A model generated the notes under the pieces. That model saw only the letters and a program-made list of their open reading frames with translations, made no database searches and was not told the DNA's origin. Made by a program: the position numbers and the translations under genes. This document shows positions 1 through 9,162 of a DNA stretch of 64,000 nt, in pieces. This stretch comes from Sphingobacterium hotanense (lineage in GTDB: Bacteria > Bacteroidota > Bacteroidia > Sphingobacteriales > Sphingobacteriaceae). The DNA lies in NCBI RefSeq assembly GCF_008274825.1, contig NZ_CP030848.1:372001-436000 (forward strand), given 5' to 3'. The first letter of the stretch is position 1. Every line of letters starts with the position of its first letter.

Positions 1-176
1 GTGTGGAAAGTATTCGATTGACTCTCGCTGCAGACAACCCATTTATCATCACCAATTATCCCGGGTATGATCCAGAAGTAAATGCTTACGGGAATAACAA
101 CGTAATCAAGGGGATGGATAAATACGGATACCCATCTTCTAAATTTTATTCGTTTGGCATTAACCTTTCATTCTAA
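1..176 (+). CDS. SusC/RagA-like TonB-dependent receptor, C-terminal end (partial)
   Basis: Only the last 57 codons lie in the window, in the frame starting at base 3 and stopping with TAA at 174-176. The tail ends in KFYSFGINLSF, the aromatic-terminated last beta-strand typical of SusC-family outer-membrane barrels, and a SusD gene begins four bases later. Family knowledge: SusC forms the TonB-energised pore below the SusD lid. The substrate cannot be read from this fragment. The following phosphoesterase, MBL-fold and glycosidase genes are probably served by this transporter (inference). Confidence 0.85.
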   Translation, partial: VESIRLTLAADNPFIITNYPGYDPEVNAYGNNNVIKGMDKYGYPSSKFYSFGINLSF

Positions 177-180
177 CGTC

Positions 181-1701
181 ATGAAAATTAAGAAATTTAC
201 TTACCACGTAAAAGGAATATTACTACTAGCTCCACTGTTTTTTTCGTTGCAGTCTTGCGAAAAATTGTTAGACGAAAAAATTTACAACAGTCAAAATATT
301 GAAAGCTTTTACAGTACTGCTTCTCAAGCAGAGATAGCCCTAAATGGTGTATATAGTAGCTTATGGGATTACATGTATAAAGACGGTTATCATGTCATTC
401 TTGGAGACATCCCGGGCGAAGTTGCACAAGCGAATAACAATCCAAATGAATTCGATTTGTTTGCATGGACAAGTAGCTCTTCGGAATTGAATAATTATTG
501 GGTTGCAGCTTATACGGGAATCAATCGTGCTAATACGTTGATTGATAATTTAGTGAAATCCAGTGTCGAAGCCAAAGATCAGAATCGAATTATTGGTCAG
601 GCAAAGTTTCTTCGAGCACTGTATTATTTTAACTTGGTAAAAGTATTTGGTGGAGTCCCGTTGCATTCAACCGCGACAATGAGCAGTAACGATGCAGCGA
701 AAGAACGTGCTAGCCAACAAGATGTTTATGATTTCATCGTAAAGGACTTAATTGAGTCGACTGAGCTCTTAGGCAGTTTTTCGTCAGCAGACCACACGGC
801 GGGAAGGGTAACTTCAGCAGCAGCCAGATCTTTGTTAGCAAAAGTTTATCTACAGCAGAGGAAATGGGGGGAAGCAGCATTGACCGCCAAAGCTGTAATC
901 GATCTGGGGGTGTATCAATTATTATCAGATTATAACCAAGTAAACGACCCTGCATTTAAAAATTCAAAAGAGCATATTTTTTCCATTCAGAACGGAGGAA
1001 AGGACAATTTACCAACTTCATCGGATGGTAATTTTAACTACTTTACGATTCCCGCTATCAGTTTTGAAGGAAAGCAAGTAGAGTTTTCTGCTTCTGGTGG
1101 AGGCGCGAGAATACAAATTGAGGAATCGTTTTATGCAAATGAGCCAAAGACCAATAGACAGTATTACTCTTACAGAGATTTTATGCCCTACTATTTTGCC
1201 TTAGGTTCTTTTGATAAAATAAACGCTAGAGTGCCCTTAGATCGGGTTCGATTAGTGAAATTTTTTCATCCTAACCTAGCGACAAAGGAGTTAAGAAGTA
1301 GCGTCAATACGCCAATCCTCCGTTATTCTGATATGCTATTGACATATGCTGAAGCATTAAATGAACAGTTGGGCCCCAATAGCGAAGCTATAGCGGCATT
1401 AAACCAAGTGAGAAGACGTGCGCGCGGCGAAGGAACAGTAAACGAACAGTCAGAAAGCATCTATCCAGATTTATCATTGGCTCTGTCCAAAGAACAGTTC
1501 CGTCAGGCAATTTTAATAGAGCGAGCTCGAGAGTTTATTGCAGAAGGCGAGCGCCGCAATGAACTCAATCGACACGATTTATTGGCTTCAACTATAAAAG
1601 AACACAGAAATATCACGATTAAACCTGGATATGTTCTTTATCCTATTCCTGAAGTTCAGCGTTCTTTAAACAGTTTGCTGTCTCAGAATCCGGATTACTA
1701 G
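181..1701 (+). CDS. SusD/RagB-family nutrient-binding lipoprotein
   Basis: Start chosen at the ATG of MKIKKF at 181, not the in-frame ATG at 154, because it gives a clean lipoprotein signal (hydrophobic core then LQSCEKL, Cys near residue 25) and does not overlap the SusC stop. About 506 residues, usual for SusD. Visible family features are the helical N-terminal SusD-like region (FLRALYYFNLVKVFGG) and the RagB-type C-terminus (RYSDMLLTYAEALNE, then RAREFIAEGERRNEL). It should be the surface lid that binds glycan over the SusC pore encoded just upstream. Ligand unknown; downstream enzymes suggest a phosphorylated or phosphodiester-containing glycan, which is inference. Confidence 0.95.
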   Translation: MKIKKFTYHVKGILLLAPLFFSLQSCEKLLDEKIYNSQNIESFYSTASQAEIALNGVYSSLWDYMYKDGYHVILGDIPGEVAQANNNPNEFDLFAWTSSSSELNNYWVAAYTGINRANTLIDNLVKSSVEAKDQNRIIGQAKFLRALYYFNLVKVFGGVPLHSTATMSSNDAAKERASQQDVYDFIVKDLIESTELLGSFSSADHTAGRVTSAAARSLLAKVYLQQRKWGEAALTAKAVIDLGVYQLLSDYNQVNDPAFKNSKEHIFSIQNGGKDNLPTSSDGNFNYFTIPAISFEGKQVEFSASGGGARIQIEESFYANEPKTNRQYYSYRDFMPYYFALGSFDKINARVPLDRVRLVKFFHPNLATKELRSSVNTPILRYSDMLLTYAEALNEQLGPNSEAIAALNQVRRRARGEGTVNEQSESIYPDLSLALSKEQFRQAILIERAREFIAEGERRNELNRHDLLASTIKEHRNITIKPGYVLYPIPEVQRSLNSLLSQNPDY

Positions 1702-1825
1702 GCGATTTTTGCTCGCTGCGGTTTATGTTTTAAAGAGTAGAGCTGCAAATATTCAAGCTTTAACGATCAGGAATGTTCTCAGCAACTGAAGATCAATATC
1801 AAAATCCGATATCCTATTGAATCGT

Positions 1826-1860
1826 CCTCACCAGCAAGCAGCGAGGACGGTGAGGATTTT
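1826..1860 (+). terminator. Hairpin after susD with short T run
   Basis: CCTCACC at 1826-1832 pairs with GGTGAGG at 1849-1855 and is followed by ATTTT. It sits in the 266-base gap between susD and the phosphoesterase gene, the widest gap in this cluster, and could lower expression of the enzyme genes relative to susCD. The stem is only seven base pairs, so it may be an attenuator or chance. Confidence 0.4.
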
Positions 1861-1967
1861 CGAACGGATAACCGTAGTTGAGTATAAAAGCTGTTTATAT
1901 AGACGAATTACTCCCCTGATAAATGGGGGGCTGGAATTCATTTCTCGATACGTCAATAAGAATTATA

Positions 1968-3782
1968 ATGAAACACTCGTTATTTACGCTTTGTCTTAGT
2001 CTTACATTGTTTTTAAACCTTTATTGTTATGCACAGGAGCATCCTGTGTTGGAGTTCGATAAGAAAAACAGATTTAAGATAGTTCAGTTTACAGATCTCC
2101 ATATTCAATATGACTCCTTTCGCTCAGATAGTGTAATCAACATGATGAGGGAAATTGTGAAGAAGGAAAGTCCCGATTTAGTTGTGCTTACTGGAGACGT
2201 CGTAGGCTCATCCAACAGAAAAAAGGCTTGGCTAAAAGTCGCTCAAGTGATGATCGATGCGAAAACCCCTTGGTCTGCAATTCTGGGGAATCACGATGCA
2301 GAATTCGAAATCGATAAAAAGCAAACAATGGAAGCTATTATCGGCCTTCCTTACAATATGACACAATATGGGCCTCATGAATTACCTGGTGCTGGGAACT
2401 ATGTTTTACCTATTCAATCGTCAAGTTCCAATGCGATTTCTGCCTTGTGTTATTTCTTCGATTCAGTTGTCGAGGGAGAGCCTGGCCATAATAAAGCTAT
2501 GAATTCCTGGCTTGATCCCAGTATATTAAATTGGTACCGGCAGCAGAGTGAGTCATTCACCTCTAAAAATAACAATAAACCATATCCATCGTTAGCATTC
2601 ATTCACATCCCACTTCCGGAATTTAAGAAAATAACTAACTCGAGCTTAAAATACGGAATAGGACAAGATGTTGGCGAAAATATTGAAAAGACGAAACGCG
2701 CTCGGCATAGCAATATCTACCAAGCGTTCCTAGAATCCAAGGATGTGATGGGGGTTTTTGCGGGGCATGAACATAACAATAACTATATTGTTTGTCCCGA
2801 CGGAATCGCTTTAGGATATGGACAAACCAGTGGACGACAAGTGTATGGCAATCTTGGAGCAGGGGCACGTGTCATACAGCTGTATGAGGGAAAACGCGAA
2901 TTTGACTCTTGGCTAATAAAATATTACGATAATAATCGAGAAGCGGATTTCTGGTACCCAACTTATAATTATGATGCTCTATACCATGTGCAATATCCGC
3001 ATACTTTTAACGATGGGGTGGATAATAGTAAGATTCAATTGATAAGCATGGCAAATGGAAGAGTTAGTATGCGACTCATGGGAAAAGGAAAAGCAACTAT
3101 CGATTGGGGCGATGGAACAGTCATTGATCACTTCGAAATGAATGGAGACCAGATGAAGGAACTAACGCACGAATACAATGATCAAGGACCCCGTAAGATA
3201 AGAATAGTATCTCAAGAAATAACGAAACTAAATTGTCAGGGAATGCAGCTTACTCAGATATTTCTAGCGAATGCTCCTGAACTGACTGAATTAGATTGCA
3301 GTAATAACCGTATCTGGGATTTAGATATCAATAATAATTCAGCACTCAAGGTACTGTGGTGTAACAACAATCAACTTTCTTTTCTAAATCTTGAACATAA
3401 TCCCTTGTTGACTCAATTGTTCTGCTATCAGAACAATTTACATGAATTAAAACTCCACAAGCAAAGTGAACTTGTTTGGTTGAACTGTTATCAAAATCGA
3501 CTGTCAAACCTCGATTTAAGCCATAACAGCAAGCTAAGTCGTATAGACTGTTATCGAAATCGACTGTCAAACCTCGATTTAAGCCATAATAGGGCTTTGT
3601 ATTGGGTACTTGTAAATGATAATCAATTCACTTCGAGAAGTCTGAATGATCTGTTCGCAAGTCTGGCCACACAAACGCTTGATAGATCGAAGAAGATTTA
3701 TATTTCAGGGAATGTTGGAGAAGTAGATTGCGATAAAAACATAGCAATAACACGCTCGTGGCAAGTTGGGGAGAGATATTAA
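1968..3782 (+). CDS. Exported calcineurin-like metallophosphoesterase fused to leucine-rich repeats
   Basis: Start set at the ATG of MKHSLF (1968), which opens with a signal peptide ending near CYAQ; 604 residues. Residues 35-330 carry the metallophosphoesterase motifs: FTDLHIQYD (Asp43, His45), LTGDVVG (Asp77), GNHDAEF (107-113), the HIPLPE histidine and AGHEHNN. About residue 379 follows a WGDGTVIDH segment, then LRRs of about 21 residues (LDCSNN, LNCYQNRLSNLDLSHN) from roughly 421 to 560. The phosphoesterase family cleaves phosphomono- or phosphodiesters with a dinuclear metal site; the LRRs probably bind a partner or polymer. The fusion is unusual. Next gene starts 11 bases on, so they are likely co-transcribed. 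Substrate unknown. Confidence 0.9.
   Translation: MKHSLFTLCLSLTLFLNLYCYAQEHPVLEFDKKNRFKIVQFTDLHIQYDSFRSDSVINMMREIVKKESPDLVVLTGDVVGSSNRKKAWLKVAQVMIDAKTPWSAILGNHDAEFEIDKKQTMEAIIGLPYNMTQYGPHELPGAGNYVLPIQSSSSNAISALCYFFDSVVEGEPGHNKAMNSWLDPSILNWYRQQSESFTSKNNNKPYPSLAFIHIPLPEFKKITNSSLKYGIGQDVGENIEKTKRARHSNIYQAFLESKDVMGVFAGHEHNNNYIVCPDGIALGYGQTSGRQVYGNLGAGARVIQLYEGKREFDSWLIKYYDNNREADFWYPTYNYDALYHVQYPHTFNDGVDNSKIQLISMANGRVSMRLMGKGKATIDWGDGTVIDHFEMNGDQMKELTHEYNDQGPRKIRIVSQEITKLNCQGMQLTQIFLANAPELTELDCSNNRIWDLDINNNSALKVLWCNNNQLSFLNLEHNPLLTQLFCYQNNLHELKLHKQSELVWLNCYQNRLSNLDLSHNSKLSRIDCYRNRLSNLDLSHNRALYWVLVNDNQFTSRSLNDLFASLATQTLDRSKKIYISGNVGEVDCDKNIAITRSWQVGERY
3484..3592 (+). repeat. Tandem 63-bp intragenic LRR repeat
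   Basis: Bases 3484-3529 and 3547-3592 match over 46 positions with two differences (3493/3556 and 3527/3590). The 63-base period equals one 21-residue LRR unit, so this looks like a recent in-frame unit duplication in the phosphoesterase-LRR gene. Confidence 0.9.
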
Positions 3783-3793
3783 ATAATTTTTAG

Positions 3794-5017
3794 ATGAAAA
3801 ATTTCTTGATGATAATATTATTGTTAATATGCTCTCCCTTCTTGCTTAAGGCGCAGCAGCAAATCGGCAAAGTGTTCCCGCAATGGCAACAGGGCTATTT
3901 GGATTTGCATCATATTAACACGGGACGTGGGGAGTGTCTTTTTGCGATTTTTCCTGATGGTACGACGATGTTGGTTGATGCAGGAGAAACGGGAACTGAC
4001 CAACGTAACTTTCGACCAAATGCTAGTCAAAGTGCAGGTCAATGGATTGCTCGTTATATTAAACAGATGATGAAGCCGTTGCAGCGTGATAAAATCGACC
4101 AAGTACTGCTGACTCATTTTCACGATGATCACATGGGAAATGTAGAACTGAGCGATCGAAAATCTGCTCATGAAGAGTTCATTTTAACTGGTATCACCGA
4201 GGTCGGGGAGCTCATCCCGTTTGACAGACTTGTTGATCGAGCTTGGCCAGATTATTCTTGGCCCACTCCACTATCAGAAGATAAGACAATAGGGAACTAT
4301 CTAAAGTTTGTTGAAAAGCTTCGAGCGAAGCAGGTGCCAATCGAAAAGTTTATGGTCGGATCGGAAAAGCAGTTTAAATTGTACTATAACTCCGATAACT
4401 ATCCGTCCTTCAAAGTGAGAAATATAGCAGCCAATGGTATTGTATGGACCGGTGTCGAACAGGTTCATCGTAATTATTTTCCACCTATTGAATATTTAAA
4501 CGAAAATGATTATCCAGAAGAAAATGCGATAAGTACTGTTTTCAAAATCAGCTACGGCAAGTTCGACTATTTCAACGGTGCCGACCTAGTCTCCAAAGAG
4601 AAGCCAGGCCACTGGAAACAAATTGAGTTACCTGTAGGTTTGGTTACAGGACCTGTGGAAGTTTGTGAAGTTAATCATCATGGGAAAGATGCGATGAGCA
4701 AGGAATTTGTATCAGCCTTATCGCCCCGAGTATTCCTGATTCAAGGGTTCGCACTGAGTCACCCAGACGCTGTAGCGCTAGAAAATATGCTATCCCAAAA
4801 AGTATATCCTGGCGAACGAGATGTTTTTTGCAGCAACTTATTTGACGCCAATAGAAAGGTTTTGGGTAGTGAGTTGGTCGATCAAATAAAGAGTACACAG
4901 GGCCATATGGTGGTAAGAGTTCACCCTGGCGGTGAAAAATACCAAGTTATTATTCTAGACGATAGCAATGAAAATTATACCATTAAATCTATACACGGGC
5001 CTTATGAAAGTAAATAA
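3794..5017 (+). CDS. Exported metallo-beta-lactamase-fold hydrolase (ComEC-like MBL)
   Basis: 407 residues with a signal peptide (hydrophobic residues 4-18, cleavage near LLKAQ). The MBL metal motif is complete: LLTHFHDDHMGN gives His108, His110, Asp112 and His113; NGADL supplies the bridging Asp264; VNHHGKDAM holds the His pair near 295-296. The VDAG strand at 61-64 is also typical. The layout resembles the competence ComEC C-terminal MBL group, which includes phosphodiesterases and other hydrolases acting outside the cytoplasm. Located 11 bases after the phosphoesterase-LRR gene, it may act on the same substrate. The actual reaction (phosphodiester, lactone or other ester) cannot be told from sequence. 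Confidence 0.88.
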   Translation: MKNFLMIILLLICSPFLLKAQQQIGKVFPQWQQGYLDLHHINTGRGECLFAIFPDGTTMLVDAGETGTDQRNFRPNASQSAGQWIARYIKQMMKPLQRDKIDQVLLTHFHDDHMGNVELSDRKSAHEEFILTGITEVGELIPFDRLVDRAWPDYSWPTPLSEDKTIGNYLKFVEKLRAKQVPIEKFMVGSEKQFKLYYNSDNYPSFKVRNIAANGIVWTGVEQVHRNYFPPIEYLNENDYPEENAISTVFKISYGKFDYFNGADLVSKEKPGHWKQIELPVGLVTGPVEVCEVNHHGKDAMSKEFVSALSPRVFLIQGFALSHPDAVALENMLSQKVYPGERDVFCSNLFDANRKVLGSELVDQIKSTQGHMVVRVHPGGEKYQVIILDDSNENYTIKSIHGPYESK

Positions 5018-6242
5018 AACACTTTGGCGAGCGATTATTGTATTCACGGAAATTCTCATTTTCTTCTGTGTATATGGGCAGAATAAATTGCTAGAAATGC
5101 CTGAATGGAAGCAAGGGTATTTAGAAATCCACCACGTCAGCACTGGAAAGGGCTCTTCCACTTTTATCATTCTTCCAGACGGTACGACCATGTTAATCGA
5201 CGCCGGAGATGTCGGTAATACTTCCAATGAAGGCGGCTCTGTCGAAAAAGAGCCGTCTGCTGCACAGACTATAGCGAAGTATATTAATAAGATGACGCCA
5301 AAACTCCTTGAGCCAAATATCGATTATGCATTACTGACAAATTTCAATCCCGATCACATTGGCAACACCGGTCTAGGTTTAAATAGTAATAAGTCCGGTA
5401 ATGATTATCCATCGGGGATTGCTGAGCTGGTTGAGAAGATCGCCGTTAAAAAAATTGTTGATCGTGGCTGGCCAAACTATGAATTGTACGCTAATGATCG
5501 AGATAATAGAAGGCTTGGAAATTATATTCGTTTTGCGAAAAAATATGTCAACAATGGAGGGACAATCGATCAATTTGATATAGGTTCAAATGAACAATTT
5601 ATACTACTCAATAACCCTGCGGAGTATCCTACTTTTGAAGTACAAAACTTAGCAGCCAATGGTCGAATTTGGACGGGGATTAACCAACAGGTTCATGAAC
5701 ATTTTCCTCCGCTGAAAACTTTATCTAAAGAGAATCTTCCTACAGAAAATCAATATAGTGCAGCGATACGTATTTCCTATGGTAGATTTGATTATTTCTA
5801 TGGAGGAGATTTGGGGCATGACCATGTTCCACCTGGAAGTTGGAAAAACATAGAAGCTGCAGTAGGGTTAGTCGTCGGTCCCGTAGAAGTTTGTGTTGCA
5901 AATAATCATGGATTTCATGACGCTATGGGACTAGATTTTCTCCAATCTGTACGACCTCAGAATGTGATTATCCAGCCTTGGAATGCTGGACAGCCAAACA
6001 GCACAACTTTTATTCGATTATTGGAGCCTTCTCAAGCCTATCCCGGACCACGCGGAATATTCAGCACTAAAATATATGAAGAAACTAAGTCGATTATACG
6101 CGAGTCCAGAATTAATCAGATGAAAAGTACAGCAGGTCATGTAATTATCCGTGTCGACCCCAATGGTGAAATTTATCACATTCATGTTCTCGATCAAAAT
6201 TACAACCTTCAGTCTTCCTTTGGTCCATATAATTGTAGTTAG
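5004..6242 (+). CDS. MBL-fold paralogue with altered metal ligands (possible pseudoenzyme)
   Basis: Start chosen at ATG 5004 (MKVNKT), overlapping the previous stop by 14 bases, which suggests translational coupling; an upstream in-frame ATG lies at 4968. 412 residues with an N-terminal hydrophobic export segment. It aligns along its length with the preceding protein (QGYLEIHH, DGTTMLIDAGD, LAANGRIWTG, GPVEVC), so the pair arose by tandem duplication. The HxHxDH motif reads TNFNPDH: Asn113 and Asn115 replace the two metal-binding His, while Asp117 and His118 remain; the later His-His pair reads NNHG. The bridging Asp269 (GGDL) is kept. Intact reading frame with selective ligand loss suggests a binding, regulatory or differently metallated role rather than decay. 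Confidence 0.85.
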   Translation: MKVNKTLWRAIIVFTEILIFFCVYGQNKLLEMPEWKQGYLEIHHVSTGKGSSTFIILPDGTTMLIDAGDVGNTSNEGGSVEKEPSAAQTIAKYINKMTPKLLEPNIDYALLTNFNPDHIGNTGLGLNSNKSGNDYPSGIAELVEKIAVKKIVDRGWPNYELYANDRDNRRLGNYIRFAKKYVNNGGTIDQFDIGSNEQFILLNNPAEYPTFEVQNLAANGRIWTGINQQVHEHFPPLKTLSKENLPTENQYSAAIRISYGRFDYFYGGDLGHDHVPPGSWKNIEAAVGLVVGPVEVCVANNHGFHDAMGLDFLQSVRPQNVIIQPWNAGQPNSTTFIRLLEPSQAYPGPRGIFSTKIYEETKSIIRESRINQMKSTAGHVIIRVDPNGEIYHIHVLDQNYNLQSSFGPYNCS

Positions 6243-6350
6243 TAAAAGGATGTATTCTTGTGGAGATAAACCGCTTCCCAATTTCCTAAGGGCAGCCATA
6301 TGAAATTTTCCAATGAAGAATTATTCGTAGAATTTTTATTATACGTCAAT

Positions 6351-9101
6351 ATGAAACAAGTTTTCCGTGTTTTTTTTATAGCTCTTTTTTTGAAAATCCT
6401 TACAATAGGAATATTTGCACAAACGAAATTGCCTAGCTCTATTAACTATAAAAATCTCGAGTCAAGCCATGACGTTTGGGATAGCGATTGGGGACCTTTC
6501 TCTAAGCGCTACGTTGGCATATCGCACATTGCATCCAAGGAAAAGGGACTGCGCATTGACTTCTCGATCATACCGGGATATTATCGTAATAAAGTTTACA
6601 TCCCAAATGTGCTTTTCGAATCGGATTATACTCCTTGGTATGTATCAATCGATGGGCGACTAATTACGTATAGATATCATATGGGTGTTAACGAAGAAGT
6701 TTATGCCGACACTACCTATTTGAGGAATGATGAATCCAGCGTGTATCTCAATCTAAAGCTAGTCAATAAAAGCACGGATCCACAAACTATGACTCTTGAT
6801 TTTATATCACACCTGTGCTTTCCTGATCAGCTGCCTAAATGGAAAATCGAAAATCTAAAAGATTTTCAATGGGTGAACGCAACAGACTATCATGAAATGC
6901 AGTTCAGTCATCCGCGTCCTACAGACTATTTAGTTCATATGGGATATCGTCGAGGTGAGATATATTCAGGCGACTTTTTAGATGCGAAAGCAATTGGGAA
7001 AGGTTTCGGAAAAAATGCGGACGATTTTTTAATATACAAGTTCGATGTAAGAGACGAGTATCAATATTTGGGTTTAGTTTATCAGATGGAGCATGCTAAC
7101 ACTTCTGGAGAAGTGCAAATTTCAGGCTTTGTGCAAGGAGATGTAGCATTAAAGGGAGGGGAAGGACTTCAGGTAATCTATTTGCCTATTAGCAAAAAAG
7201 GCAGGCAAGAATTAGAAATTCGGAGTAAGGGTGGAGAACCGTTCGTAATTAATGGATTCTTCTTATCAAGGCAAGACCCATCCCATCCCATAATAGTAGA
7301 TAGCATAGCAAACTATATCCCCTTGAGCAAATTACACTCGTCCGAAAAACGTTTGGAATTAAAATACCCTTATGTTGAAAAGACGTATAATATTAACTGG
7401 GACTTTGAGCGCACAAAAATTAGAACCTATCAACATCACGAACTCGACCTCTTTTTTAGAGAAAAGATTCACAAGCACGTTGACTTCGATTTTATAGGAG
7501 ACCAAAAAGGACATTACACGAATGTCCATCTTGGACCAATTTTACTAACGCCCCAAACAGACAGCACAATACATATGATAATTTCGACGGATGAGTCCTC
7601 TAAGCCTAAGAAGGGGTGGCCGCTGGAATTTTCAAAACACATAAATGAAATTCAGGAGTTCGAGCGACAGCGGAGCCATGAACGGATTCTAGAGGCTGGA
7701 CAAGACTATCTCCCAACGATAGAGCGTTTGACAGCGACACTATATAGTAATATTGTATTCCCTATTTACACGAGTAATCGTTTTATTAAGCATTTCACGC
7801 CAGGGAAGAATTGGAATAGTCTATACACATGGGATTCAGGTTTCATTGCCCTTGGGCTCAATGAAGTTAATCCAGAACTTGCTCTTGAGAATATTAACGC
7901 CTATACAACGAACTCAGAGGAGCAATCTCCATTTTTGCATCATGGCTCTCCATTAGCAATACAACTATATGCGTTTTTTGATCTTTGGAACAAGTCACAA
8001 GATAAAACCATGCTTCGATACTTATATCCTCGTCTGAAAAGGATATATGATTTTATTTCTGGTGAAAATTCGAAAAGTAATACCCTCATGCCGTCCAACC
8101 TGATACGTACTTGGGATTACTTTTATAATTCTGGCGGTTGGGATGACTATCCTGCTCAGGTTGCAGTGCATAAATATAAACTTGCAGATACCGTGACGCC
8201 CGTAATTAGTACAGCACATTGCATTCGTATGGCGAAAATTTTGCGTTTTGCCGCTTTGGAATTAGGTTTTAACGAAGATGTATCCACATATCAGCGACAA
8301 ATAAATGAATTTGCCAATGCAGTTCAAAAATATGCATGGAATTCGTCATCTGGTTATTTTAGCTATGTTGTCCATGATAAAATGGGTCAGCCTTTGAGAC
8401 ACTTCACAGATTCAACTGGAGCTGATTACAATATGGGATTGGATGGTGCATATCCACTAATCGCAGGCATATGTACTCCAGAGCAAGAGGAAATTCTTTT
8501 AGAGAAGATGTTTTCATCCGATAGAATGTGGACAGCAAGTGGAATGAGCGTGGTAGACCAAAAAAATCCGTATTACAAAAATGATGGGTATTGGAATGGT
8601 GCTGTGTGGATGCCACATCAATATTTCGTTTGGAAAACGATGCTAGATTTGGGACGAGCAGATTTAGCAAAAAAGATCGCTGACAAAGCGTTGCAAATTT
8701 ATCATTTGGAAACTTCGCGATCCAATCACACGTTTGAACATTTTCTTGCCGAAAACGGACGAGGAGCAGGATGGCACCATTTCTCTGGTTTATCGATGCC
8801 CATTCTGTCTTGGTTTCACGCATATTTTCAGAAAGGAACACTTACTACTGGATTTGATATTTGGGTGGAACAGCAGGAATTCTCACCAACTTTTGACAGT
8901 TTGAACGCTCAACTATTTGTCGCATCATCTGATCGACATAAACCGCAGCTATTGGTATGTCTTAATCCATCTCACCTTTATCAGGTATTGTTAGATGGAA
9001 AACCTTGCTTTTTTGAACAAATTGAGCCTGGTTTATTAACTATCCGTTTACCGGAAGGTAGTGGGAAACATCGTCTAGAAATTAAGAAAAGACAAGCCTA
9101 A
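6351..9101 (+). CDS. Exported GH63-like (alpha/alpha)6-barrel glycosidase
   Basis: ATG 6351 (MKQVFR) is preferred over 6300 since it opens directly with a signal peptide ending near IFAQ; 916 residues. An N-terminal beta-rich half precedes a catalytic barrel with YTWDSGFIALGL (about residue 490), WDYFYNSGGWDDYPAQ (about 587-602), GYWNGAVWMPHQY (about 746) and FEHFLAENGRGAGWHHFSG (about 795). These match the GH63 group (mannosyl-oligosaccharide glucosidase, E. coli YgjK) and related GH37-like barrels, inverting enzymes using an Asp and a Glu. It probably removes alpha-linked glucose or mannose from oligosaccharides in the periplasm. Last enzyme of the susCD enzyme run; 108 bases separate it from the MBL genes. 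Exact family and linkage are uncertain. Confidence 0.8.
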   Translation: MKQVFRVFFIALFLKILTIGIFAQTKLPSSINYKNLESSHDVWDSDWGPFSKRYVGISHIASKEKGLRIDFSIIPGYYRNKVYIPNVLFESDYTPWYVSIDGRLITYRYHMGVNEEVYADTTYLRNDESSVYLNLKLVNKSTDPQTMTLDFISHLCFPDQLPKWKIENLKDFQWVNATDYHEMQFSHPRPTDYLVHMGYRRGEIYSGDFLDAKAIGKGFGKNADDFLIYKFDVRDEYQYLGLVYQMEHANTSGEVQISGFVQGDVALKGGEGLQVIYLPISKKGRQELEIRSKGGEPFVINGFFLSRQDPSHPIIVDSIANYIPLSKLHSSEKRLELKYPYVEKTYNINWDFERTKIRTYQHHELDLFFREKIHKHVDFDFIGDQKGHYTNVHLGPILLTPQTDSTIHMIISTDESSKPKKGWPLEFSKHINEIQEFERQRSHERILEAGQDYLPTIERLTATLYSNIVFPIYTSNRFIKHFTPGKNWNSLYTWDSGFIALGLNEVNPELALENINAYTTNSEEQSPFLHHGSPLAIQLYAFFDLWNKSQDKTMLRYLYPRLKRIYDFISGENSKSNTLMPSNLIRTWDYFYNSGGWDDYPAQVAVHKYKLADTVTPVISTAHCIRMAKILRFAALELGFNEDVSTYQRQINEFANAVQKYAWNSSSGYFSYVVHDKMGQPLRHFTDSTGADYNMGLDGAYPLIAGICTPEQEEILLEKMFSSDRMWTASGMSVVDQKNPYYKNDGYWNGAVWMPHQYFVWKTMLDLGRADLAKKIADKALQIYHLETSRSNHTFEHFLAENGRGAGWHHFSGLSMPILSWFHAYFQKGTLTTGFDIWVEQQEFSPTFDSLNAQLFVASSDRHKPQLLVCLNPSHLYQVLLDGKPCFFEQIEPGLLTIRLPEGSGKHRLEIKKRQA

Positions 9102-9162
9102 GAGAGCCTGAGTGGCACTTCAATTTATTTCAAGTATTTAATTAAACCAAATATATACCCAA

